Assembly (NCBI GenBank): GCA_027596075.1
Contig: JADGJC010000062.1
Coordinates: 1 to 64,000, forward strand
Direction: 5' to 3'
From: Rhizophlyctis rosea
Lineage: Eukaryota > Chytridiomycota > Chytridiomycetes > Rhizophlyctidales > Rhizophlyctidaceae
Length of the DNA stretch: 64,000 bases
Shown: piece by piece, positions 48,001 to 58,734 of the stretch
Layout of the letters: every line of letters starts with the position of its first letter
Numbering within the stretch: position 1 is the stretch's first letter
Program-made: the position numbers and the translations under genes
Notes under the pieces: model-generated
Databases searched by the model: none
What the model saw: only the letters and a program-made list of their open reading frames with translations
What the model was told of the DNA's origin: nothing

Positions 48001-49982
48001 TGGAATTCACGTATTGCATGCTTTCGTTGTAAACAGCCCGCACTCTTTTAAAAGATTCGTCGTTTGCCTCTTCTGCAGGACCATTAGTATAAATGCAAGA
48101 ATGAAAGCGCTCATGTGCTTATTTACCTTCCAGTTGCCGTGCAGTATATTCGCAGCGGGTGCGCATCAGCTTCACCAATTCCTCCAAATCCGCGGACATT
48201 TCAACCAACGTAAGTGCTTGTCGGTATTGAGCTGTGACGGAAAATCAGATATTCAACGATTTACGTTGGTTGTGTCACATTTCCTGTACCTTCAATCTGG
48301 TCCGCTGGCTCATGGAACAAAGTCTTCCTAAATGTCAATAGGTGTCTAGCAAGGCATTTCGGCGTCAGATGTGCTTACCATTGCCCGTAGCCGGTGGCTC
48401 CATAGATCTCCCGACACATAGCAATTTCTCACGGCCCGTTCAGTTATCGGTAGAAGGACAACTTTGACTTGCAAAAGTAACATCTATGGTTAATGGTCCC
48501 TTAGCTTCGCAATGCTGAGACTCTCGAAGCACTTAGAGACTCACCATGTCAATGATGTACGCATTCCAATAAGTTGGATCCAGGCAGTGTACTGCCACTG
48601 CTCGTTCGTACAGAGTCCGCACCCATTGTGGTGCTTCTTTCTTGTCCTTCCTCTCAAATTGCACATATTCCGCTACTGCTCCAAATTCAAAGTTGTTCCG
48701 TTTCTGTTGACACACGTCAGCATCCCGATGTACTATGTGGCTTCAGGAGTCATCCACGAACCACTTTTTCCTCGTATTTGTCACGTGCATCTACGCCTTT
48801 TCTCGTTTTCGCCACAATTGAGTTGGCAGACCGCAGGCGAGTCTCATAGTTATCACCGTATGTGCTTTCAAAATGAGAGTAGTCGTTGAATGTTTCCTCC
48901 AGTGCTGCACAACATTGATTGATGCGAGTTAGCAATATTTCCAAATATCTGATCATGAACTCAACATGGACGCACTTGCATGCGGAAGGCGCAGCCGATC
49001 GAGGTAGATGGTGCGTACTCGCTCCAAGTTCTCCGCGCTGTAAAGGAGTTCGTCAATGTCAATGGACCGCCGAAGTCGGAAAGTAGCAGAATGAACCTTG
49101 GCTGAGACTAAAATCAGTGCATCAGCATCATTTCCTACGCAAATTTAGCACAGTAATGGATTCAGGTCTGACCTTCACAAGTTCGACCTCAAAGTCCTTG
49201 ATGGTATTCCAGACGACATGGCTCTTTGGAAAAGGGTTTAATGGTTCCATTTGGTCACAATTGGCTTTCCAGCATTTACCTCAGCAAAATGCCATTTGGT
49301 CGCTTGTAATGCTTGCGCTTGGATTTCTCGTACTTGCTCCAAGCTGATCCAAGGATCAGGGTCCTCCTCTTCCACTGTCGTGAGAAACTCTTCAGACAGG
49401 TAGTTGATGTACGCGTCCCAGATGCGGATGGCTATCGCCCAGTCGATTAGTGTGAATTCAAAAAGAGGCAGCGACGGAAACATACAGAGATAATCCTTGA
49501 CTGCCAAATTGAACAATGCTAGTATGGCCTCCTTCTCAGAAGGTGTCATGGCCAGATTCTTCTCGTCCTCAATCCATTCCAACCATAGTTCTGATTAACA
49601 GCATATCAGTAAGCATGTCAAATGACCAACCGCTTTTTTGGCCTTCGGTTTACCTTCCGACAAAGGGAAAATGGACGCCATCCTGTGGCGGGCGGCGCGA
49701 AGCTGGTCGAACCTTTCAGCTTGCCGCAATCCTTGGATGAGTTTTGTGTGCGCTTCGTAGTCATAGCTGTTCGCGTCAATCTAATTTCGGTCTGAAGTAT
49801 GAGAAACACGAGGATGACTGAAGGTAGCACGTCTCACGGTGACTGACCTGTGCAGCGTATCCCTGCAATTCTGCTTCTGAAGGTGCAGGCACCCCTGTTC
49901 CTTCGACCTCCATGAAGTCACCTTCTTCGGCATCAGGATCCAACTGGTCCTCGTCCCTGTCATCGATATCTGCTTCCTGCAT
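45066..49982 (-). CDS. SART3: SART3/Prp24-type U4/U6 snRNP recycling factor
   Basis: Re-anneals U4 and U6 snRNAs after splicing. Many exons. The acidic start MQEADIDDRDEDQLDPDAEEG (ATG 49982) leads to a long half-a-TPR (HAT) region, with ELWLEWIEDEKNLA, IWDAYINYLSEEF, NNFEFGAVAEYVQFERK and TYWNAYIIDM as repeats. A Lys/Ser/Gly linker follows (about 47030-47480). Three RRMs come next: IVYVTNLASRVDETQLRNLF (about 46900), KVYVSNLTANIQKSVLRDAF (about 46540) and IYVTNLAQSLVKEDLEVAF (about 46090). An RGG-rich segment (about 45600-45700) precedes the C-terminal LSm-binding peptide SQDDFRKLI (about 45200). HAT repeats, RRMs and that terminal peptide together define the family. Confidence 0.92.
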
Positions 49983-50589
49983 GTTGCACTGCACAGCTCG
50001 GTATCAGTGGACTAATGGGTTCTTGGGGAGGGTGTGGGAAAGCAAAGATTTGGGTGAACAAGTCAGATCGCTCGACTGCGCAAAAGGGTTGGGAAAACCC
50101 CTTTTGTTGATGTGTGGTGAGGCCCACCCAGTCGATATGACCCAATCCGGTCGAAATTGAATCACGATAGGGCTTCGGCAAAATTCGTGACCGTCGGTCA
50201 TTTTCTCTCTCCCCAAGCGCGCTTGTTCTACTTGGACATCTGATAGAACACCTTCAACAACCACACTCACTCCTTTGAAGCACACCTTGCAAAGTCGGAG
50301 GAATCACGTTAATAGACCAGCAAGTGACAAAAGCCTTATCGAGCGGTGTTATCTCAACTCTCCGCTCTGCGCTATAGTACAGGTTCTCAGCTGGCGATCT
50401 ACTCCACACGCCTCCTTCTCGCGCGTTTCCAGCCGCACCCTTTGACCTATCAGTACTCTTGACTGTACGATCTCTTTCACGAAGGCTTCACTCTATCACC
50501 CAAACCTGTTACTCCACTTCCTCTTGAACACTGTGGATAATTCGAATCACAAAACGTTGCCGACTTTACAACCTCGAAAGTCGGTTATC
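49983..50589. other. Divergent intergenic region
   Basis: 607 bp upstream of both SART3 (minus) and the SET-domain gene (plus). No TATA box or repeat recognised. Confidence 0.45.
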
Positions 50590-52180
50590 ATGTTGGTCCG
50601 CGCGGAGGCGGAATCAGACAGTGAAGTTGAGACTGTAGACCAGTCCAACGAAAGCAGTAATGAAGACGTCTATACGGTGAGCTTGGACTTTTGATACGTA
50701 TGCTGGAATGAGGTAACTGATGGTCACCTTGCCGCGTAGGTCAAACGCATCGTGGCTGAAAATAAGCGAAAGGTGAGAAAGCCAAAAGGAACGGTCTCAA
50801 GGAGAACTCTCGGTTCAATGTTTATCAGACAATCTTACATTCGAAACCTGATACCATCCAGTTCTTAATTCATTGGGAGGGGTGGGATGCCGAAAAGAAC
50901 TTCACGTGGGAGCCCAAAGAAAATATCAGCCATATGGGGGATGTCCTCGAACAATGGAGGAAAGACAAAAAGGTATGTCCAATATTGATCCCAGATGAGA
51001 GTTTGTAAGCTGATCTGAGTCAACCAGCGTGAAAAATCACTGAAGAAGTGGAAAGAGCTGATCCAGAATGCCGAAGAATCAATAGTGGTGGAAAACGATG
51101 TCGATGAAGAGGGGCCGCCGGCAGATTTCCAATGGACCGAACACCTCGTTTACAGAACAAAAGCTCCGAATATCGAGAGGGTTATAAGTTGCGAATGCTC
51201 CGACGGCATATGCGGGCCTGATTGCAGCTGCGTCAAGGCCACCAACGACGCCAACGGCACTGTAGAGAATTCCAACTATGATGAGACGGGAAGATTGGTC
51301 CGCAAAGGATTCAGAGGAGGGATATATGAGTGCAACTACAATTGCGAATGCGCCGGCAGTTGCTCGAACCGTGTTGCCCAAAACGGGAGGAAGATACCGC
51401 TTGTGATATTCAAGACGGAAGAGAAAGGGTGGGGTGTGAAGACGCCACGAGCGTTGCGACCTGGAACCTTCATCACCAAGGTGAGTACTGTTCCCACCTT
51501 TTTCATTGATGTCATCAACTGACGCGGACGGGTAGTATGTTGGCGAAATGATCACCAGCGATGAGGCGAACGAACGTGAAGCGAAAAATGGAAATTCCTA
51601 CCTCTTCGACGTCGACTTCCACTCAGATACGGTCGATGAGAACGTTTTCACAGTCGATGGACGGAATTATGGCAATGTTGGCCGGTTCCTCAATCATTCT
51701 TGTGACCCGAACTGTATCATTGTGCCCGTTGCGATCGATACTTCGGATCCGGAGTACTATTACCTATCCATGTTTGCGAAGCGACGCATCAAGGCCGGTG
51801 AGGAGTTGACCATTGATTATTCGGGCGGAGGGTTGGCGGGGAATGAGGGCAGTGAGAGTGAGGAGGGTGAGGAAGAGGCGGGTGAGGTAGAGGCGGTGGT
51901 GTTGATACCGGATGATGATGAGGAGGATGAAGACTATGGGGCTGGTCCAAGTCGGCCAAGTCGGCGGGCGAGCGGTGGGTCGAGACCAAAGAGGCCAAGA
52001 CCGGGTCAGGATGGGACGAAACGGAAACGGCATAGGGCAACAGACGGAAACGGGGAGAAAGGCAAGGGGCTGGCGGCCCACGTGAATGGGAATGGTCATC
52101 GGCGTGGGAATGGTCTCCGCAACGCGTGTTATTGCGGAGCGGCCAAATGTTTCGGAATAGTGCCTTTTTCGACTACGTGA
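50590..52180 (+). CDS. SUV39/Clr4-type histone H3K9 methyltransferase
   Basis: Writes heterochromatic H3K9 methylation. Exon 1 (50590-50676) is acidic. Exon 2 (from 50740) begins a chromodomain, VKRIVAENKRK, continuing after a short intron as IQFLIHWEGW and TWEPKENIS, with the aromatic-cage tryptophans. The pre-SET zinc cluster is CECSDGICGPDCSC and YECNYNCECAGSCSNRV. The SET domain has KGWGVKTP, the catalytic NHSCDPNC (in GRFLNHSCDPNC) and ELTIDYSG. Post-SET is CYCGAAKCFG, with all three cysteines. A disordered insertion of about 95 residues, first acidic then basic, separates SET from post-SET and is longer than usual. The stop is at 52180. Class is secure. Confidence 0.93.
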
Positions 52181-52592
52181 TTATGCAAATTGTACATAAA
52201 CCTCTAATTTTTGTGTGAATATACCTCGCTGTTCTGCTGTCGTTAGTGCTACCTCCTACTCCATCTTGTTGGTCAAAGACCGTTTTACCAGTTTCGTTGT
52301 ATTTGTGCAGTCGTCCAGGGCCGAAGTGCAGGACCTTTGGACCCTGACACCGTGCTTACGTGAGCAACAATGACACATCTTGAATCAGTATCAGACCACA
52401 GTCTTGATTGGCCGCCCTTATCCGCGCCGCCACTCGTCGTCATTCTGGTCTGCATCAAGAATCTTGAGTTCATTCCAAAATCTATTCTTCACGCGCACTT
52501 ATCCCACCCAGAACGGACCATCACCTTCAGTGGATTCGCTTCCCATCCTTCATATCCCCTTCCCTCCACTTCTCATAACCCTCTAGACTACT
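52181..52592. other. Intergenic stretch
   Basis: 412 bp between the SET gene and IDH2, both on plus. It should contain the SET-gene 3' end and the IDH2 promoter. No element recognised. Confidence 0.4.
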
Positions 52593-54346
52593 ATGTTGCG
52601 AACGGCTTTTGCTCGTGCCGCTGTCCGGCCTGTATGTTTGGTGGTCGTTGTTCACCGGATTTGAGGCCAGCGTGCTTATCAGGACTCTATTTGTAGACCG
52701 CGCCGGCTGTCCGTGCTGTCGCCACCCGCGGCTACGCAGACGTTGCTGGGGAGGGGGCATACACCCAGGTTCATATCATATAACGATCCCGAGACGATCA
52801 ACTTGAGAAGTTGCTGACCATACTGTGTAGGACGGAAAGCGAATTGTGACCCTCATTCCTGGTGACGGTATTGGGCCGGAGATTTCCCAATCTGTGGTTA
52901 ACATCTTCGAGGCGGAGAAGGTGGGGCATTGAGACGGGCTCTTCAATACAGGCGGAAATGGACTGACTGGAGATATGTCCAGGTGCCGATTGTGTGGGAA
53001 TCCGTAAACGTTACCCCCATCTTGAGGGATGGCAAGACCACCATCCCTGACGATGCTCTCGCGTCCGTCAACAAGAACAAGGTCGCGTTGAAAGGTGTGT
53101 ATGGTCGGAACGCGCTGACCCGATTGATGCAGTAGGTAACATGGCTATCCCAGGTCCTCTCGCAACTCCCATCGGCAAAGGCCACGTCTCCATGAACCTC
53201 ACCCTCCGCAGGTTGGTTGTCCATATTCACAGCGTCACATATCATTGGAATCAAACATATCGTCACACAGAACATTCGACCTCTTCGCCAACGTCCGTCC
53301 TTGCAAATCTATTGTCGGTTACAAAACTCCCTTCGACAACGTTGACACTGTTTTGATCCGTGAGAACACTGAGGGAGAGTACTCTGGAATTGAGCACTCT
53401 GTAAGTTACGATGTTGGATCTGCCGAACGGGAATGAGCGGAATGATTGAAGCATGGGCTGCTTTTGATAATAGGTGGTTCCTGGTGTTGTCCAATCCATT
53501 AAGTTGATCACTGAGGAGGCATCACGACGATGCGCTACCTACGCGTTCGAGTATGCCCGCGCCATTGGTCGTGGCACCGTCGTCGTTGTGCACAAGGCGA
53601 ACATCCAGTAAGTCAAATAGGTTGCTTGACACACGGATTGGAGAGCGAAGATTCTTATTGGCACCCCAGAAAACTGTCCGACGGTCTTTTCTTATCAGTA
53701 GCAAAGGATGTCTCCCAAGACTACCCCGACATCAAGATCGAGGAGGACTTGTTGGACCGTGTCTGCTTGAAGGTAGGGCTGATTGGGTTATTGGCTGGAT
53801 ATGAATCAACATTTTTCATTATCATACTTTAGATCGTCCAAGACCCCACTCAATTCAACCACGTCGTGATGGTCATGCCCAACTTGTACGGAGACATTCT
53901 TAGTGATTTGGGTGCCGGTCTTATCGGTGGGTTGGGTTTGACTCCCAGTGGTAACATTGGACAGAAGGCGTCTATCTTTGAAAGTGTAAGAATTCGGCGT
54001 GTGTCGTTTTTTGGCGATACATGGTGGAAATTGACGATGTGAGAAAAATAGGTGCACGGTACCGCCCCCGACATTGCCGGCAAGGACCTTGCCAACCCCA
54101 CCGCCCTGTTGTTGTCCGGAGTGATGATGTTGCGACACATGAAGATGGATCACCATGCTGACAGTATTCAACATGCTGTTTTGAAGACTATTGCGGAGGG
54201 CAAGGTAATTCTGGAATTTTGTTCGCTTTTTCCATGGTCTGGTGTCTAATGAATCCATTCATCAGGCGCGCACCGGAGATCTCGGAGGAAAGGCCACCAA
54301 CACCCAATTCACAGAAGCTGTTATTTCCAACCTTCTGAAAGCATAA
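52593..54346 (+). CDS. IDH2: NAD-dependent isocitrate dehydrogenase, catalytic subunit, mitochondrial
   Basis: TCA-cycle oxidative decarboxylation of isocitrate to 2-oxoglutarate, as heteromer with a regulatory subunit. Around ten exons. The presequence [13 protein letters not shown] continues in exon 2 as [14 protein letters not shown], rich in Arg and Ala. Conserved blocks are [65 protein letters not shown] (substrate loop), [34 protein letters not shown] (metal-binding aspartates) and [21 protein letters not shown] (NAD site). [11 protein letters not shown] and the intact [11 protein letters not shown] mark the catalytic subunit, since the yeast regulatory subunit diverges there. One intron (about 52921-52982) keeps the frame using the CCAG acceptor before [10 protein letters not shown]. 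The stop is TAA 54344-54346. Confidence 0.95.
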
Positions 54347-54776
54347 ACGCCGTTAATTTCTACTGTTTTGTGGCGTCGAATAGATGTGGTCGAGGTGTTC
54401 TGTTATCTTGATGGGGTAGTTCAAAAATGATGTTTGGCGACGGGGGTTGTGGTGATGGTCTTGTTTCTATCATGGACTTTTTTTATTTTAAGACATCATA
54501 ATGTATGAGCTCCGTGTGGGGAGTTTTTGAGATTTGGGGTCGTGGCGCTGAGGTGTGGTGTGGATATTTCAAGCCAGAAGAAGGGAACGTAGACATTGCG
54601 TGGACGGGCTCATAATTTTGTATGCGGATAACCCGGGAAATACGCGATGGGAGACCAATGCCCGTTTCTCATGATCAAGGTGTATATTAGACTTGGTATA
54701 CAAAAACTAACATGAACCAGCCCGCAAATTCATGCCTCGACGCGTCCCCTTCCACACACATCCCCCCTCCCAAATC
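54347..54776. other. Convergent intergenic region
   Basis: 430 bp between the 3' ends of IDH2 (plus) and the SCP2 gene (minus). Nothing recognised. Confidence 0.4.
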
Positions 54777-55374
54777 TCACAACTTCGCCTTAACACCCTT
54801 CCCCACCCCTTCATTCCTCGCCCTCTCCTTCGCCCTCCTCAAAAACTCCATCGTCTTCTCCACCCCACCCGCCTCATTAAACACCTCTTCCAACTGCGTC
54901 GCCAGCATCATGTCTCCTACGATCTTGATCCTGTTCCGGGTGAAGGCTTCGAGGCCTGTTAGACCGCCTGTGATGATGTTGAGGAGGTCTGCATCGGTTG
55001 TTTCGACGATTACGATTGGGATTTGTAGGGATTGGGATATTTCGGGTTTTGTGCGGGTTATTGTTGGGGGGTGGGAGGGTTTGAAGAGGAGGTACCTTTT
55101 TGGGGGGGGGTTGGGGAGAGGTGAGTGACGCGTCGGGGAAAAATTTCCTTCATGAGGGGATAGTAAAGAGAGCTACGATTTTCTGAACATACCATTCATC
55201 TTTCCTTCCACTCTTCTTGACGGTAACTATGAAAAGCCCGTTGAGGTTTTTGGTCAGTGACGGGTTCTTTTCTAGTTCTCGTGCGATTTCAGGGAAGAGG
55301 AGGTCGGCGTTGGTGGGTTTTGGGGGTTGGGGTTGGAATTCTGCTAGGCGGGATTTCAGGTGGTCTGTTGACAT
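54777..55374 (-). CDS. SCP2-domain sterol/lipid-carrier protein with PTS1
   Basis: Binds lipids or acyl-CoAs in peroxisomes. Exon 1 from ATG 55374 (MSTDHLKSRLAEFQ) includes LFPEIARELEKNPSLTKNLNGLFIVTVKKSG. A GT-AG intron (donor GTATGT, acceptor AAAAAG) joins WYLLFKPSHPP. The second exon has ADLLNIITGGLTGLEAFTRNRIKIVGDMMLATQLEEVF, the typical helix-strand-helix end of SCP2, with the GKL/KIxGD pattern. It ends GVKAKL, a PTS1-type AKL. The frame stays open upstream to an ATG at 55554, adding a Pro/Ser-rich stretch; I prefer 55374 because the domain starts soon after. Only the SCP2 module is present, with no thiolase or dehydrogenase. Confidence 0.85.
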
Positions 55375-55955
55375 TTTTGTGCGTTCGGGAAGGGGTGTTT
55401 GTGGTTGGGTTTGGGTTAGGTTGGACGCGGATGTGGATGGGGATGGGGATGGGGGAGGAGGAGGATGAGGGAGTGGGTGGGAAAGTTTGGAACCAAAGCT
55501 CACGCGCATTGACATGTGATGTGGTGGCTTGGAGACCCTGGTGGTTCCATGCAATTATGGAAGTGATAGGACCCTGACACGCGACAAACCACCAAGGCAA
55601 CCACCATGATCCTCATCACTTAGTACATTTTGCCTCTTATTCTCATCGTTGGACAACCCGAGATTGGCGTGTGCTGCAAATCTTGTCCGCTGGAGACGAG
55701 AACTGAGCGTTTGTTCTGGTGGATTTTTTGTTTTGCTAAAACCGCCTTCTATTCAATCTGAACGATATGCACGCACTGCACACACACAACGCGGGAGCAA
55801 CTGGCAATAACGCCAACGGTCAAGGAAACACCTCGGTCGCAAATTCTTACAACGAACACTCATTTACAAACCTCCTCCTACTCAGCCGCAGAATGATAAA
55901 AAAATTTAAGAACTCGCAATTTACCCACTTTCCGCTTTTCCAAAGCAACACAATT
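55375..55955. other. Intergenic stretch
   Basis: 581 bp between the SCP2 start and the stop of the membrane-protein gene, both minus. The first 180 bp stay open in frame with SCP2 as a Pro/Ser-rich stretch. Otherwise nothing recognised. Confidence 0.4.
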
Positions 55956-57773
55956 CTAAACATTATCTTCCCCTTCCTCCATGACCGCCGTCTTCCTATC
56001 CAAGGTGGCTGCCTTCCTAACCTCAATGAGCGAACCCTTCCTCCCAGCCGCTGGCGCCAATTGAGCTTCCGACGCCTTCCTGGCAATTGTAGTCACTGAT
56101 CCTAAATTGCCAGACTCCCTATCCTTATCCTGAGAATGAGTCGACGGCTTCCTCCCGCTCGAGATTGCCTCTGAATGCCTGCGGACGATGGACTTGACTT
56201 CTTCGAAGGAGAAGGCGGCGAAGGTGTTGAGTTGCCAGGCCATGAAGATTGAATCTGAGGAAGCAGCAGATGGCGGTAAGTTACATATTATTGGTGATAG
56301 TTCTGCTCGTTCGAGACAATGCTTACTCAAGTAAAGCTGCCCAGTCGCTGCATATGCAATGCCAAGGAACCACCCGAAGAGGAGTCGCAGGACTTTCGGA
56401 TTCGTGAACATGAGAAGCATGTCGCGGCTGGATGCTGACATCCCTTCGCCCAGTCTGTACAGGAAGGCGAAGGACAACAACATGTCCGTCACGGCTTCAA
56501 CAGCGATATTGGCTTTCTGTTTTTGGAACAAACAAGTCAGATTTAATGTGCGATAATGTGGATGTGATTGAATGAGTGAAAGTACACGTACCGCCAAAGG
56601 AATGACTACACCTTGAAGAAATGGGAACAGATCCCTACCACTGATGGTGGTCATCCTCAGGGCTACAAACTCTACGATTGCGCTGTAGAGACAGTCCAGA
56701 GCCACCACGAAGTTCACTGCGGGATGTACCAAAGGGAGTTGAGTCTGACTTCTCACACAGTGTTACCGCCAGGATGCAAAGGGTTCTGCAAACGTACGTC
56801 CATAGCGAATGGGGCGGTGCCTTGGCGAGTTCAGGAGGGAGTTTGTACTGGGGATTTCGAAGACAGAAGTGGTCAGCGGATACGCCTTTGAAGTTATAGC
56901 ACGGAGACTCCGGTCTCGACTTACCGAATCGAAACCGGAATGATGAACGCGATTTGGAAGAGCATCCAGAAGAATCCCATGACTTGTGTATTCTTTGGGC
57001 CGTCTGAGAGTCGTGGGTCGGAATCAATTTAGATTGGACTCCAATCCAGCCTCAAGGGTAATGCGTTTCTTACTTACCGATGGGCCATGTGGCTCCAAAT
57101 AGGTCAGATCCGGCGATGATCTTTGTTGAGCATGGCAGGGAGGAGATGCGGAATGTCAATCTCCTATTGACGGTAATTTCCGTGTACAAGAGTTCATACT
57201 TACCCCGCTTGCGGTAGTGACCCACATGGAGATCCAGGCAACCACAAGTAGAATCCACATAGGTGTACGCCACTTTGATCTACATGAAAATGTTGAAATA
57301 CGAGAAGGGGTATGATCAGTGAACTTTGATTCTGCCAACGCGACGTACTCCAAACCGTCGATAGTAGCCCAACTCCTGTTCCCCCTCGCCATTGTTGAAC
57401 CAGGACTGAGCAATAATGCATACCTAGCGCGCCAAAACACTGGCAAAGTAAAGAACACAGTCTCCCAAATACTGGCGCCAATGACCATGTACTGAAACGC
57501 CAGGTACGCCGCTGGATAGGCTGCATTAATCGGAACGCAGTTGAATGGGCTCCCCCACCCGAACTGGTTCGTATTGGTGAAGCATTTTGCGTCAAGCGCG
57601 CCGGAGCATCCTGCTTCGTTGGTTGTGAAGTTTTGCCAGCAGGACATTGGCGTGCGGATTCGAATAGGGGCTGCGGTAGGGTATGGCGAGTTCTGTGATG
57701 GTTTGGTTTATGTACCTTTCAGGAAAGGGTGATGAAAATATGGTACTTTGTGAATAGCGGCTAGTTTCAACAT
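55956..57773 (-). CDS. Unrecognised multi-pass membrane protein, about seven helices
   Basis: Around eight exons. The N-terminal side (MSCWQNFTTNEAGCSGALDAKC, from 57647) has several cysteines and an N-glycosylation site, as for an extracellular segment. Hydrophobic spans follow: YPAAYLAFQYMVIGASIWETVFF, TPMWILLVVAWISMWVTTA, VMGFFWMLFQIAFIIPVS, NFVVALDCLYSAIVEFVAL, FPFLQGVVIPLAV and a stretch near 56330-56420 (LLFGWFLGIAYAATGQLYL). The cytosolic tail is rich in Arg, Ser and Glu (RRHSEAISSGRKPS) and ends EEGEDNV. A possible first exon at 57771 (MLKLAAIHKVPYF) joins in frame by a 45-nt intron; otherwise start at 57647. Topology suggests a receptor or transporter, but no family motif was recognised. 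Confidence 0.6.
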
Positions 57774-58734
57774 TTATGGATCGTGCAAATAATGATGATG
57801 CAAACATACGCATCCCATTATGATGCTGTGGTTGGTAAACAATGGCAATCTTTGAGATTTGCAGGTTCGGAGCACCCTGGATGACAGGCAATGATCGAAG
57901 ATCCTCCATGGAGTCTCAACAACGTGGGAGGTTTGCAAGCCCATGTCTCCAATGGTCTTGCCGAATGGATGTAGACGCGGCCTAAATGTCTTGATGTGCT
58001 CAGATGGATGGGAAGAGCGATATGGGAGTGTCGGCCACACAACGAGGACAGCAGTTTCATCGTTACACTTATTGATGAATTGGCACTGGGCCATATTTCC
58101 GGCGTCTGATGATAGCTTTGTTCCAGATCACATTGGTGCTCGTGGAATCGAACTGACTGGGGTTTGCTGTTGATAGTGGAGGTCACTTGATGTGGCAACA
58201 CATTTTCGCATACAATAGGACTGATGGTAGCCAATGAAATGCGCAGCAACCCGAGTTCGCTTACCTTATCATCAAATGCACCACCATCCTTCGACTACCC
58301 ATGGAAGTATTCAAAATTGGGTTAGGGAGGGAAGCAAAAGGCTTTGTCATGGACCTTTTTGATGGTCCGTTCATTTTCGTTTCTACCGATGATTGTGGTG
58401 AACGACATGTGTTCATTTGAACCTGTGCCTGCTACCTGCTCAAGCTTCAGCCACTTGCTTCTGGCGCTGGGGATGGTGTGCGCTGGAAAGTGTACGACCC
58501 CTTCCAAAGGCGACTGATGGAGTTGCGGAGGTGGTGTGTATTCTGTTGATTGGGATGGAGAAGTTGCTGGAAGCATGTGCAGAGATGATGGACAACAAAG
58601 AGTGGCACAATCGCTCACACATGAAGAACGCCATATGCTATTATATCAAGAACTCGAAAAGATGTAGCTGCCTTGATCTAGACCATGAACCCTTTTGTTT
58701 CTATAACCCTTGCGCTAATCACAACCTGCATGCA
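57774..58734. other. Intergenic stretch, 961 bp
   Basis: Between the membrane-protein gene start and the 3' end of the ankyrin pseudogene. Unsupported short frames on both strands; no repeats or RNA genes recognised. Confidence 0.45.
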
